64,000 bases of DNA from Paenibacillus fonticola DSM 21315 (GTDB taxonomy: Bacteria; Bacillota; Bacilli; Paenibacillales; Paenibacillaceae), in assembly GCF_000381905.1 (NCBI RefSeq), contig NZ_KB907246.1, forward strand, positions 186,001 to 250,000, written 5' to 3'. Position numbers and translations under genes: made by a program. Below the pieces are notes generated by a model. The model was given only the letters and a program-made list of their open reading frames with translations, searched no databases and had not been told where the DNA came from. The stretch's first letter is position 1, and every line of letters begins with the position of its first letter. This document shows positions 45,138-53,859 of the stretch, one piece after another.

Positions 45138-46421
45138 TTATTCATTAATCGCCTGCATCTCTTTGGCAAATTGCTCTGGTGTAATATTGTTTGTCAGCAG
45201 CTGCGCTACCAGGTTTTTATGCTTCTCGGCATCTTGTCCTTCCAGATAAATGTCCCAAGGAGGCACAATGCCAGTGGCGCTTTCGGTCTGTTTTACCAAG
45301 TCAGCAAGCAAAGGATTAATTTTCGACTCGTCTACTTCTGTCGTTTTCCAAGTCGGCAAGCCTGCTCCAACCTGATAGCCTTCATTCGATAAATTTTCCG
45401 TCAAGTATTTCAAGACTTGAACCGCTTCGTCCTTGTGCGGGGTGTTCGAGCTGACCATGAACGTATCATTCACGCCGCCCAGCCATTCATCTCCGCTGCT
45501 GGTTGTTCCGCTGACAAGCGGGAAGTTCATCGCTTTAACCTTGCCTTTAATGGCAGAGGAATCACTTTCCAGCGCAGTAGCTACCCAGCTTCCGTTGTAG
45601 TACATCGGAATTTGTCCTGAGGCAAACACAGCCTCGGATTCATCCCGTGACAGCCCCATAAATCCATCGGCGAATGCGTCTGCATTTGCCAGTTCCTGCA
45701 GCTTTCGAGCCGCTTCCACAAATACCGGGTCTTCAAAGGACGTTCCGCCCTTGAGGGCATCCAGATTCAAATCCGCGCCGCCTTCACGCAGGGCTAGGAC
45801 ATCATAGTAGAACATGCTTGGCCAGAGGTCTTTTCCGCCGACAGCGATCGGATTGATGCCTTTTTCTCTAAAGGCCTTTACCGCAGTCAACAGCTCTTCG
45901 TAATTTGCAGGCACAGCAATTCCATTCGCATCGAACAGCTCTTCATTGACGAAGAACGTTCCTACATACAAAGTGAATGGCAGACCGTAAATGTTATCAT
46001 CATACGTGAAGTTTTCCAGAGAGCCGGCGAGTACCCGATCTTTGGTTCCATCGTTTAAATATTCGTTTAGAGGCAGCAGTGTTCCGCTCTCAGCAAACGG
46101 CTTGGAAAAGCCCGCTCCCCATGTGAAAAAGATATCCGGCAGCTCATTGGCTGCTGCTGCGGTTTTAATTTTTGTCTTATAAGATTCTCCCGCAGTCGCT
46201 TCCACTTTAAGTTGAATCGTTGGATTGTTCGCATTCCAATCCGCTACAATTTTGTCAATCGGCGCTTTGAAAGTATCCCCGTCTGAAGCCCATGTCGTCC
46301 AGATCGTTAAATTTTTGACAGCGGCTTCATTTGAGCCCTCACTGGCTTTGTTTGCGCTTCCGCAAGCGGCAAGCGTGAACGTCAGCAATACGGCAGCGGC
46401 TATTAAGCCTAAGCGTTTCAT
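45138..46421 (-). CDS. Extracellular sugar-binding lipoprotein (module 3)
   Basis: A 427-residue family 1 solute-binding protein with lipobox LAAC and a short linker. The domain starts LTIWTTWASDGDTFKAPIDK. PDIFFTWGAGFSKPFAESG and PMYYNGSWVATALES are typical motifs of this group. The ATG follows GGGGGAATC. It captures sugar for the permeases at 44180 and 43322. It stands alone between them and the two-component genes, separated from the latter by 84 bp. Confidence 0.92.
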   Translation of the reverse strand: MKRLGLIAAAVLLTFTLAACGSANKASEGSNEAAVKNLTIWTTWASDGDTFKAPIDKIVADWNANNPTIQLKVEATAGESYKTKIKTAAAANELPDIFFTWGAGFSKPFAESGTLLPLNEYLNDGTKDRVLAGSLENFTYDDNIYGLPFTLYVGTFFVNEELFDANGIAVPANYEELLTAVKAFREKGINPIAVGGKDLWPSMFYYDVLALREGGADLNLDALKGGTSFEDPVFVEAARKLQELANADAFADGFMGLSRDESEAVFASGQIPMYYNGSWVATALESDSSAIKGKVKAMNFPLVSGTTSSGDEWLGGVNDTFMVSSNTPHKDEAVQVLKYLTENLSNEGYQVGAGLPTWKTTEVDESKINPLLADLVKQTESATGIVPPWDIYLEGQDAEKHKNLVAQLLTNNITPEQFAKEMQAINE

Positions 46422-46505
46422 TGATGATTCCCCCTGAATTCATATTCGTCATGACACAATCATCTTCTCATGGATGCCGATTCCGGAGAATTTAATAATT
46501 TTACC

Positions 46506-47975
46506 TTATTGGTTAAATTTTTTACGGTATAAATTAACGGGCTCGCCCGTATATTTTTTAAACATGATTCCGAAATAGTGGGGATTTTTAATGCCGATTT
46601 CTTCCGCCACTTCGTACACTTTCAATTGCGTATGAGATAATAAATATTTTGCCCGCTCCATGCGCAGCCTCGTTAAATATTCGACAAAGGAGTAGCCGCT
46701 CTCTGCTTTGAACGTTCGGCTCAAATAGCTCGGATTTAAATAAAAATGGGCAGCAACTCCCGATAAGGACAGCTCTTCATCTTGAAAATGGTCCTCTAAA
46801 TGTTGCATGACGCTCTGGATGGTATCGCTGAGCTTGCGCTCATCTACACCGGCAGTCTGGCCCTTTTGGGCGGCGATTTCGGTTAAGTAGTCCGTAAACT
46901 CCGTGAACCGGGACAGCTTTGATATTTCTGAACGATTATGAACGGCTTCGGCATCGCCGGAGATGACCATTTCAAGCTGTAGTGCCCGCAAACGCATCGC
47001 CTGCAGGGCGTCAGCATAGTCCAAATTAACTTCCAGCAGTGCAGCTTGGATGAGCTCCCGAACTCTGGGCAGCAATTTAGCGTATAGGGCAAATTGCAGG
47101 TTATCGAGACTATACGTCAGCTTTGGAGGCTGCGGCAGCCATTCCCGCCTGCTCGCATAATCGATACATTCACCCGGCCCGGTAATGATTTTATATTGCA
47201 GTGCAATCAAGGCTTCCCTGTAGGAATGCTCAGCTTCACTAAGCTTCTCTTTTCTCGTACCCCGGCCAACGCTGATAGCAGAAGCGAAGGGAAGCTGCTC
47301 CGTAATTTTCCAGGCAGAGTTGCCGCTGATAAAAACATGACGCCGGTCAAAATCGACGGCAAAATATACCGCCATCTCATTTCGGACCGCCGCCCGGCAG
47401 TTTTCCAAAAATGCGTGCTCATCCGTTCCGGCTTCCATCTCGGCGACAATCACCTCGATGCCGTCGTGCTGAGGGAACAACGCTGCTTCAATTTGCCTGT
47501 ACTCATTGGCGGTAAATTGACCGCGGATTAGCTGGAGCAGCCGCTCTTCGGTCACCCGCTCGCTTATCGTAAGATTTTCCTTCCGCTGGCTTTCGATTTT
47601 TTGCCGCAGATTTTGAAATAAAACCGTTAGTTTCTCGTCATTGATCGGCTTGAGAATATAATGATCCACTCCTAGCTCGATCGCGCTTCTTGCGTATTCA
47701 AATTCACTATACCCGGATAAGATAACAATTTTAATGTGGGGATAGGACTCTTTAATGATCGCGGACAGTTCCAATCCATCGCGGCTCGGCATGCATATGT
47801 CTGTAATAACAACCTCCGGCTCATGCGTTTCGATCAAATGTAAAGCATCCTCTACGTTTTCTGCCTCGCCGGCAATCCGGTAGCCGAGCTTCCCCCAGTC
47901 GATACAGTATTTGAGTAAATCTCTGACCAAATACTCATCGTCAACAATTAGGATGTTAATCATCGATGCTGTCAT
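46506..47975 (-). CDS. Response regulator, YesN/AraC type (module 3)
   Basis: A 489-residue regulator. Receiver domain INILIVDDEYLVRDLL with Asp in VVITDICMPSRDG; C-terminal AraC-type domain with LSLSGVAAHFYLNPSYLSRTF and YEVAEEIGIKNPHYFGIMFKK. The linker is about 60 residues shorter than in the other two regulators. Its ATG at 47975 follows GGGAG and lies inside the end of the kinase gene (20-base overlap); a second ATG at 47963 is possible. It should activate the adjacent transporter and GH43 gene. Confidence 0.93.
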   Translation of the reverse strand: MTASMINILIVDDEYLVRDLLKYCIDWGKLGYRIAGEAENVEDALHLIETHEPEVVITDICMPSRDGLELSAIIKESYPHIKIVILSGYSEFEYARSAIELGVDHYILKPINDEKLTVLFQNLRQKIESQRKENLTISERVTEERLLQLIRGQFTANEYRQIEAALFPQHDGIEVIVAEMEAGTDEHAFLENCRAAVRNEMAVYFAVDFDRRHVFISGNSAWKITEQLPFASAISVGRGTRKEKLSEAEHSYREALIALQYKIITGPGECIDYASRREWLPQPPKLTYSLDNLQFALYAKLLPRVRELIQAALLEVNLDYADALQAMRLRALQLEMVISGDAEAVHNRSEISKLSRFTEFTDYLTEIAAQKGQTAGVDERKLSDTIQSVMQHLEDHFQDEELSLSGVAAHFYLNPSYLSRTFKAESGYSFVEYLTRLRMERAKYLLSHTQLKVYEVAEEIGIKNPHYFGIMFKKYTGEPVNLYRKKFNQ

Positions 47976-49707
47976 TTTTGTCTCTCCCTGTGAGTGGAAT
48001 CAATATCGTAATTAGCGTGCCTTGCCCCGGTGTGCTGTCGACAGTAACAATGTTGTCCGCATCGTAAAATAAGCTTAATCGTTCAATGGTACTGCTTAAT
48101 CCAAAACCTGCTCTTTCGTCATTCTGCGCTCTCGAGGCAGACCGATGAGCTGCCTTTTCAGCCAGATCCATGCCTATGCCGTTATCTTCAACGGTGAGCC
48201 GCAAGCGGTCTCCGGCCTTCTTGGCCGTAATCGTAATCTGGCCTGCTTTCCCTTTGGGTTTAATTCCATGATACAAGGCGTTCTCTACGAGCGGCTGCAG
48301 CACCAGCTTCAGGATGGGGAGGCCGATGAAACGCTCATCTATATCAATTTCTAAATGGACTAGGTCGCGGTAGCGGATATTTTGAATTTTGATATAGCTT
48401 TTGACAATTTCGATTTCCTTGCCTAAAGTAATGATTTCATTCCCGCTGTTGAGGCTGTGGCAGTAGTAGGTCCCCAGCGATTTGACCATATCGTAAACAA
48501 GCTCCGTTCTGCCTGCGAAGGAGAGGGAGCTGATGGCATCAAAAGCGTTATAGAGAAAATGCGGCTTAATTTGCGCCTGAATTACATTTAACTCGGCGTT
48601 CCGTAATCTTTTCTGCTTATCGATGATCTGGTTAATCAGAGCTTGAATCTCTTTGATCATGACATTATACCCGTCCCGCAGGGCAGTCATTTCATAGCTT
48701 GTCGCTTTAAATTTCAATTCGGTGAAATGCCCGTTATGCACCTTCCGCATAGAGCTTACAAGCTCTCCGATCGGAACGGTGACAAATCTGGAGATGACCA
48801 GGGAACCGATGAAAAGCAAGGCGCCGTTAAACAACAGTAAACCGACCGTCGTTAACTGGAACAGCTTGTTTTCCTTGGAGACATCCGAGAAAGGAACCGC
48901 TGATACAATAGACCAGCCGAAGGCTTGAATCGGAGTGTAGGATACCAAGTAGTTCATGTCGCTGTATTTTTCGATCACATATCCTTCTTTGGCAGGCAAT
49001 TGTGTTTCGGGGAAATGATGGGGCTTTAAATGCCCGCCTGAAATCGATATTTGCTGCCGGGAATCATTGACGAGTTCAATATAGCTTTGCGTAGGAGCGC
49101 CCATCCGTTCGAAGGATGGCAAAATATCTGCAGAGTCGACATTAATGACGACCAGGCCGATAGGCTTCAAAGTATCCGTATCATTAATAACCCGGATGAG
49201 CGAGACCATATTTCCAGCGTCCGGCTTCAGCAGCCCGCCGGCATTCAGCTCGGTAAAAGGGGTCCCCCGCAGCGCCAGCGCCCGGTCCAGAAAACCGTTT
49301 TTCTTCAAATCGCTGAAGACCAGATTTTTCACCCCGGTCTTGTCCCCCGTATATCGGTTGCCATTCAGATCGTACACGTAAATCGAGTTCAGGAGCGGAG
49401 CGCTGTCCAGAAACTCCAGCAAATACAAATCCGTCCGGCGGATGTCTGCCAAAGTAACGTTATCCGGATAACGCAAGTTGCTTTGCACCGTCTCGTTGGC
49501 CAGCAGCATCTTGGAGTAATTGTTCACCGTATCCAAAGTCAGCAGCACATTTTCCCGTACCAGATTAATCGATTGATGGTTGACCTGGACCACTTTGTCA
49601 ATAAGTATGCGGGAATTGATTTCTTTGTAAGCAACCCCTGTAATCGTTACTGTAATGACCAGCAGCAGGAAGTAATAGAGTAACATTTTGTTTCTAAGCT
49701 TGATCAT
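47956..49707 (-). CDS. Sensor histidine kinase, YesM family (module 3)
   Basis: About 583 residues. N-terminal helix, extracellular sensor of about 250 residues, second helix near 290-310, HAMP linker, phosphoacceptor His383 in QIKPHFLYNAFD, N box VENALYHGI, G1 DNGIGMD and G2 GFGLSSTIERL. The final strand VTVDSTPGQGTLITILIP shows the short natural loop that is expanded in kinase 2. I chose the ATG at 49707 with TGGGGGC before it; an ATG at 49719 would add four residues. It overlaps its regulator gene, which ensures equal output. Confidence 0.93.
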   Translation of the reverse strand: MIKLRNKMLLYYFLLLVITVTITGVAYKEINSRILIDKVVQVNHQSINLVRENVLLTLDTVNNYSKMLLANETVQSNLRYPDNVTLADIRRTDLYLLEFLDSAPLLNSIYVYDLNGNRYTGDKTGVKNLVFSDLKKNGFLDRALALRGTPFTELNAGGLLKPDAGNMVSLIRVINDTDTLKPIGLVVINVDSADILPSFERMGAPTQSYIELVNDSRQQISISGGHLKPHHFPETQLPAKEGYVIEKYSDMNYLVSYTPIQAFGWSIVSAVPFSDVSKENKLFQLTTVGLLLFNGALLFIGSLVISRFVTVPIGELVSSMRKVHNGHFTELKFKATSYEMTALRDGYNVMIKEIQALINQIIDKQKRLRNAELNVIQAQIKPHFLYNAFDAISSLSFAGRTELVYDMVKSLGTYYCHSLNSGNEIITLGKEIEIVKSYIKIQNIRYRDLVHLEIDIDERFIGLPILKLVLQPLVENALYHGIKPKGKAGQITITAKKAGDRLRLTVEDNGIGMDLAEKAAHRSASRAQNDERAGFGLSSTIERLSLFYDADNIVTVDSTPGQGTLITILIPLTGRDKNDSIDD

Positions 49708-49918
49708 GTTTGCCCCCATATGAAGTAATCAACTTTTGAAGTAGAAGTAACGATTCAGGCCGACCGGCATATCCGTGAACAGGCGCAAAACCGTTTATAC
49801 TATTAGACTATGTAACAATTAAAGCGTCAATATTGAGAGGTGGCCTTCAAAAAAACAAAAGCAGCCCGCCTCGCAATGGAGAACAGCCCGCATTCATCAT
49901 GAATTATAAAGTTATTAT

Positions 49919-51247
49919 CTATATTTTCGTTTTGGCTTCCGCCAGCTTTCGTAAATGTTCGTACAGCCTCTTATAGTGCACTATTGACCGGTCATCCTTG
50001 ATTTCTTCTGATTTGTTCATCCATTGGGAGAGGTAGTGAAAAGCAATGTCATACTCGCCCTTAGATAAATAATAATCAGTCAACTCGCAGAGCAGGCCGA
50101 CGACCTGATTGTCGGTATAATGTTGGCTGTACAGATCATTGCCTTCCTGTTCCAGCAAGCCGGATATTTCTGCTTTGAATTTATCCAGGAGATGATCCAC
50201 ATTAATATTGTGACGGTTGGCAGCTATCATGATGTTGCATAAGCCGGTAGGAAGCTCCTTTTCTCTCGAAGCAATGAAATTCACATATTCGGGCAGCATT
50301 TCTAAATCGCCAGCCATGAGCCGGGTCAAATATATGTTGGCTTGCGTCCACTCCTCAAACAAGCTTTTCCAGTAAAGAGCTTCCTCGTCGGTTTCTCTTA
50401 CCCATGACAAGTCGGCGGCGCGATAAGCTATTTGCAGGGCGGCCTCATACTCTTCCTGCTCATAATGAACGCTTCCTATTTGCAAGTTGCTAAAGGCGAC
50501 ATAAAAGAATAACGGCCGGGCGGTCTTCTTACGAAATTTTTGCTTTTCTCTCTTCGGAGAGTGCGCTAAGGAGTACTGAATTTTTGCCAATTCATTTAAT
50601 TTCTTAGAGATGTCATATACTTTATCCCATCGGCGCAGCGACCGATAAGCATTTAACAATTCCTTCAAGGCATCTAGTTGATCCAATTCATCTAGGCGCT
50701 CGATATAGGGCTCGAAATGTAAAGCTGCTTGATAGTTTTTTTCCTGATCGGTTCCCAATCGGATTAAAAACAATCGATATTGGCAGAAGGCAAGCCGTTC
50801 TGAATGCTGATGCTTCTCGCTGTTTGCCACACTCTCAAATATTAAGGCTGCCGCTGCACGTTTGTTCTTGTGAAAGAGCTCTTCGGCAGCGTCGAACAAC
50901 AGGGGCGCATACATGAGATCCTCCATTAACAGATTGATTACCCTCGTCACATACTCCAGCTTATCCAGCTCCGCACAGCGGTACAAGAAGGGGCGGAATC
51001 TGCGCCAGTGAGGGAGCGATTGACTTAAATATTCCTGGATGTACTGCTCGTAGAAGTAGCCTTCCGGAAGCCGCATGATGGAAGTAAGCCGATCCAACTG
51101 ATCAACCGTTAGTACTTTATTTTTGTTGAGGATCGCGCTCAGTGTGCCTGCGTTCACCTCTGTTAACCTAGCCAAAGTAGTTAAATTGATATGATTTTGC
51201 TTCATGAAAAGATCCAGTTGTTTGAGAATGGGGGTGGGACTATGCAT
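49919..51247 (-). CDS. HTH-TPR regulator, RRNPP (Alo/AimR-like) type, without adjacent peptide gene
   Basis: A 442-residue cytoplasmic regulator. An N-terminal XRE-type helix-turn-helix (about residues 12-60: NLTTLARLTEVNAGTLSAIL) is followed by a long helical repeat region of TPR type (for example SEKHQHSERLAFCQYRLFLI, LDALKELLNAYRSLRRWDKV). Such proteins bind a short re-imported peptide through the TPR groove. It is a close paralogue of the protein at 51606-52997, with long identical stretches. No signal-peptide ORF with a ribosome binding site follows its stop codon, so it may listen to the neighbour's peptide or to none. AAGGATG precedes the ATG. Confidence 0.82.
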   Translation of the reverse strand: MHSPTPILKQLDLFMKQNHINLTTLARLTEVNAGTLSAILNKNKVLTVDQLDRLTSIMRLPEGYFYEQYIQEYLSQSLPHWRRFRPFLYRCAELDKLEYVTRVINLLMEDLMYAPLLFDAAEELFHKNKRAAAALIFESVANSEKHQHSERLAFCQYRLFLIRLGTDQEKNYQAALHFEPYIERLDELDQLDALKELLNAYRSLRRWDKVYDISKKLNELAKIQYSLAHSPKREKQKFRKKTARPLFFYVAFSNLQIGSVHYEQEEYEAALQIAYRAADLSWVRETDEEALYWKSLFEEWTQANIYLTRLMAGDLEMLPEYVNFIASREKELPTGLCNIMIAANRHNINVDHLLDKFKAEISGLLEQEGNDLYSQHYTDNQVVGLLCELTDYYLSKGEYDIAFHYLSQWMNKSEEIKDDRSIVHYKRLYEHLRKLAEAKTKI

Positions 51248-51445
51248 AAAGATTCATCCTTCGTAATAATTTAATTCTCTATAGCTAGATATTAAGCATT
51301 AATTCTCAAAAAAGTAATTTCAATAATATGGCATCAATGTTAGAAAATATTATATTGAGATAGAATTATGGGGCAATTAGAGGTTAGGGAAGTAAGGTAA
51401 ATAATAGAGAGGGTTAATAATATAGGGCGTTATAGAACAAAGCCC

Positions 51446-51480
51446 AAATAAACCCCCGCATAGAGTACTCTTAACGGAGG
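51446..51480 (-). terminator. Terminator after the signalling-peptide gene
   Basis: On the minus strand CCTCCG pairs with CGGGGG (one G-T pair), with an inner AGAGTACTCT palindrome, followed by TTTATTT. It lies 44 bp after the peptide stop codon and would end the receptor-peptide transcript. Confidence 0.6.
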
Positions 51481-51523
51481 CTTGCTTAGTATGGATCAAA
51501 GTTTTAGGAAGTATTATTTAGTT

Positions 51524-51643
51524 CTAGCCTCCATGCTGTGTAAAAGTAGTGAAAACCCTAGTATTTAGTGGGAGTTGAATAGGAACGGCCAGTGCAAATA
51601 CAAAGCTAGTTGCCAAAAAAAGTAACAAGATTCTTTTCTTCAT
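51524..51643 (-). CDS. Pre-propeptide of a secreted signalling peptide (Phr/AloP-like)
   Basis: A 39-codon gene. ATG at 51643 stands 9 bases after a perfect AAAAGGAG site. The product starts with a textbook export signal: basic MKKR, a hydrophobic core ILLLFLATSFVFALA, then a 20-residue exported part VPIQLPLNTRVFTTFTQHGG. The start lies inside the 3' end of the receptor gene 51606-52997, in another frame, overlapping by 38 bases, as rap-phr and related pairs do. In known RRNPP systems the exported C-terminal 5-10 residues are released, re-imported by an oligopeptide permease and bound by the TPR receptor. The mature form here would most likely be the tail ending TQHGG. The size is below the usual annotation cut-off. 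Confidence 0.75.
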   Translation of the reverse strand: MKKRILLLFLATSFVFALAVPIQLPLNTRVFTTFTQHGG

Positions 51644-52997
51644 TTGTGTATACTCCTTTTACTAAAGTTTTATAACTTATTAGGGTTGCTGAAGATGCGA
51701 AATCTCTATATTGTTCAAACAGACCCATGCATTTAATAATACACCTTTTATTATTTATAATAGAGGACTTTTCAAGGCTTTCTAACAAAAATATAAATCC
51801 AGTAGTGTAATTATCTTTTTTCAAATAGTAGTAAGCAATATTATGCAATAATAAAGAAAATAGGTTTGCACTAAACTGTCTCTTATAGATGCCAAAAGTC
51901 ACTTCCTCATTAACATAAGTTGAAATTTCTGGCTCGAATTGCTTAAGAATATCATCTACATTGAAATGATACCGGTTAGCTGCTTCCATAATATTAGATA
52001 GAGCTGAAATAAATTCATTTTTTTCTTTTTCGATATATGCAACGTATTCTGGAAGTATGCTGGCATCTCCAGATAATAATTTGTTTACATAAGTGTTGGC
52101 CTGCGCCCATTCCAGGAAAACTTTTTTCCAATGCATAGTGTCAACATCATCTTCCTTAACCCAGCTTAAATCGGCATAGGCATAGGTAAATTGCAATGCC
52201 TGTTCGTAGTCTCCTTGCGAGTCACAAACATCGGCATGGAATAAGTGGGACAAGGCGATGTAGGTGAACAATGGTCTGCTTGGTTTAGGAGATTTTTCAT
52301 TCTTTTTAGGCTGAACTGTGAAGTATAGGGTTTTGGCCAAATGTTCCAGTCTATTTGCTATCATTTCAACTTTATTCCATTGGTTCAAAGAGCGGTATAT
52401 GTTTCCTAAGTCCTTTAATGCATCCAACTGGTCCAGTTCATCTAACCGTTCTACATAAGGCTCGAATTGAATAGCTGCTTGATAGTTTTTCTCCTGATCG
52501 GTTCCCAAGCGAATTAAAAATAATCGGTAATGGCAGAAGGCGAGCCGTTCTGAATGCTGCTGCTTCTCGCTGTTTGCTACATTCTCAAATAATAAAGCCG
52601 CGGCCGCACGTTGATCTTTTTGAAAGAGGTCTTCAGCAACTTCAAATAAAAGGGGAGAATACATCAGATTCTCCATTAACAGGCTAGTAGCCTGTTTAAT
52701 ACATTCCAGCTTGTCTAAATCAGCACAACGATATAAGAAGGGTCTGAATCTCCGCCAATTGGGGATGGATTGACTTAAATACTCCTGGACATACCGCTCG
52801 TAAAAATAACCCTCTGGGAGATCCATAACCGAGGAAAGCCGATCCAAATGGTCTACTGTTAACATTTTATTCCCGTTGAGGATAGCGCTTAGTGTGCCTA
52901 CATTAACCTGGGCCCTCTTTGCCAGGGTGCTTAAATTAATGTTCTCATGTTTCATAAACTCGTCTAGTTGTAAGAGAATTGGTGCTGTATGATTCAT
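51606..52997 (-). CDS. HTH-TPR regulator, RRNPP (Alo/AimR-like) type, receptor for the overlapping peptide
   Basis: About 463 residues. N-terminal XRE-type helix-turn-helix (NLSTLAKRAQVNVGTLSAIL, about residues 15-60), then helical TPR repeats to the end (SEKQQHSERLAFCHYRLFLI; LDALKDLGNIYRSLNQWNKV). I chose the ATG at 52997 because AAAGGATG precedes it and its N-terminus then matches the paralogue; an ATG at 53030 would add 11 residues. Its last codons overlap a secreted-peptide gene. The AimR-like Alo receptors described in Paenibacillus polymyxa have this build. It likely acts as a peptide-switched DNA-binding regulator; targets are unknown. The C-terminus is longer than in its paralogue. 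Confidence 0.85.
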   Translation of the reverse strand: MNHTAPILLQLDEFMKHENINLSTLAKRAQVNVGTLSAILNGNKMLTVDHLDRLSSVMDLPEGYFYERYVQEYLSQSIPNWRRFRPFLYRCADLDKLECIKQATSLLMENLMYSPLLFEVAEDLFQKDQRAAAALLFENVANSEKQQHSERLAFCHYRLFLIRLGTDQEKNYQAAIQFEPYVERLDELDQLDALKDLGNIYRSLNQWNKVEMIANRLEHLAKTLYFTVQPKKNEKSPKPSRPLFTYIALSHLFHADVCDSQGDYEQALQFTYAYADLSWVKEDDVDTMHWKKVFLEWAQANTYVNKLLSGDASILPEYVAYIEKEKNEFISALSNIMEAANRYHFNVDDILKQFEPEISTYVNEEVTFGIYKRQFSANLFSLLLHNIAYYYLKKDNYTTGFIFLLESLEKSSIINNKRCIIKCMGLFEQYRDFASSATLISYKTLVKGVYTNEEKNLVTFFGN

Positions 52998-53030
52998 AAA
53001 ATCATCCTTTAAATATTTCATGGAATGCAC

Positions 53031-53448
53031 TTAAATATTAGTTACTAAATGAGTTTAAGAGAATTATATGGGGATAGCATGTTAACGACACCATTAATTG
53101 CTAACTTATTACAAATATAAACAATATTTGATGGGTGGTCAATTCTTTTATCATGATGTTGCAAATAATGAATTTTTATTAGTTTTATTTTTGTAGTGCA
53201 GACAAAGTAAGTATGAAGTATGGATTAGTAAATAATACTCTGCTTTAAACGATTGAAGAGATCATTAGGATAAAATTAAGGCATATTTCATGAAGAGCAT
53301 ATTTATAAGAGGTTAGTTGGAATTAAATTGGAAATAACTGGGCGTTCGGACCGAAAACCAAGTGTTGTTGGAGCTTACATCATATTGAATGAGACATAAT
53401 AACTCTTAACTAGAATAAGAGAAATCGGCATGTGAGGAGGTAATTGCC
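53031..53448. other. Intergenic region between receptor and toxin-antitoxin pair
   Basis: AT-rich divergent gap. On the minus strand a TATAAT at about 53062-53067 could be the -10 of the receptor gene, with a poor -35. No gene or ordered repeat was seen. The TTG of the HEPN gene at 53449 is preceded by GAGGAGG. Confidence 0.5.
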
Positions 53449-53859
53449 TTGGATAACTTCTTTAGCTCTCAATCGAAAAGACAGCAGCTAAGAGAGAAGG
53501 AGTATTTGCGTGCTTTAGAGAAGTTGCAGGAGGTTATGATACCAGGCAGGGTGCCCAAAGAGTTTGAATTGGAGGTCGTGATCCAGCGGTTTAAGTTTAC
53601 CTATGAGTTGGCATGGAAAGTACTGCAGGGAAGGCTGAAGGACTCGGGTGTAATTAACGTAGGAACCCCTAAGGACGCTTTTCGAGAAGCATTTTCCGCG
53701 GGGTGGATAGAGGGGGTAGAGGACTGGTGTGCTCTCATAAAAGACAGGAATTTTACCAGTCACGTATATCATGAGGAAATGGCTCGAAGTATCGTTAAAG
53801 CTGTGAAAGATAAACATTTCAATACTTTAAAAAGCTTGGGTGAACATTTATGTCAGTAG
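53449..53859 (+). CDS. HEPN-domain toxin / nucleotidyltransferase substrate-binding protein (HI0074/HepT type)
   Basis: A 136-residue all-helical protein of the HI0074 family. The central FKFTYELAWKVLQGRL and GTPKDAFREAFSAGWI segments are family hallmarks. The HEPN catalytic motif R-X4-H is present as RNFTSH near residue 104, followed by the conserved Tyr (VYHEEMA) that is AMPylated in characterised pairs. HEPN proteins of this type are often RNases. The TTG start has a strong GAGGAGG site. The gene overlaps its MNT partner by 10 bases. As a two-gene module it fits a type VII (HepT/MntA) toxin-antitoxin system. Confidence 0.85.
   Translation: MDNFFSSQSKRQQLREKEYLRALEKLQEVMIPGRVPKEFELEVVIQRFKFTYELAWKVLQGRLKDSGVINVGTPKDAFREAFSAGWIEGVEDWCALIKDRNFTSHVYHEEMARSIVKAVKDKHFNTLKSLGEHLCQ

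Noticed and set aside
49847..49900. Peptide gene for the orphan receptor at 49919
   Set aside because: Only 17 codons, no ribosome binding site and no export signal; not comparable to the ORF at 51524-51643.
53311..53340. Another copy of the 175-bp element near TTAGTTGGAATTAA
   Set aside because: The spacing test fails: no TTTAAA-like box 33 nt upstream, and no inverted right end found.
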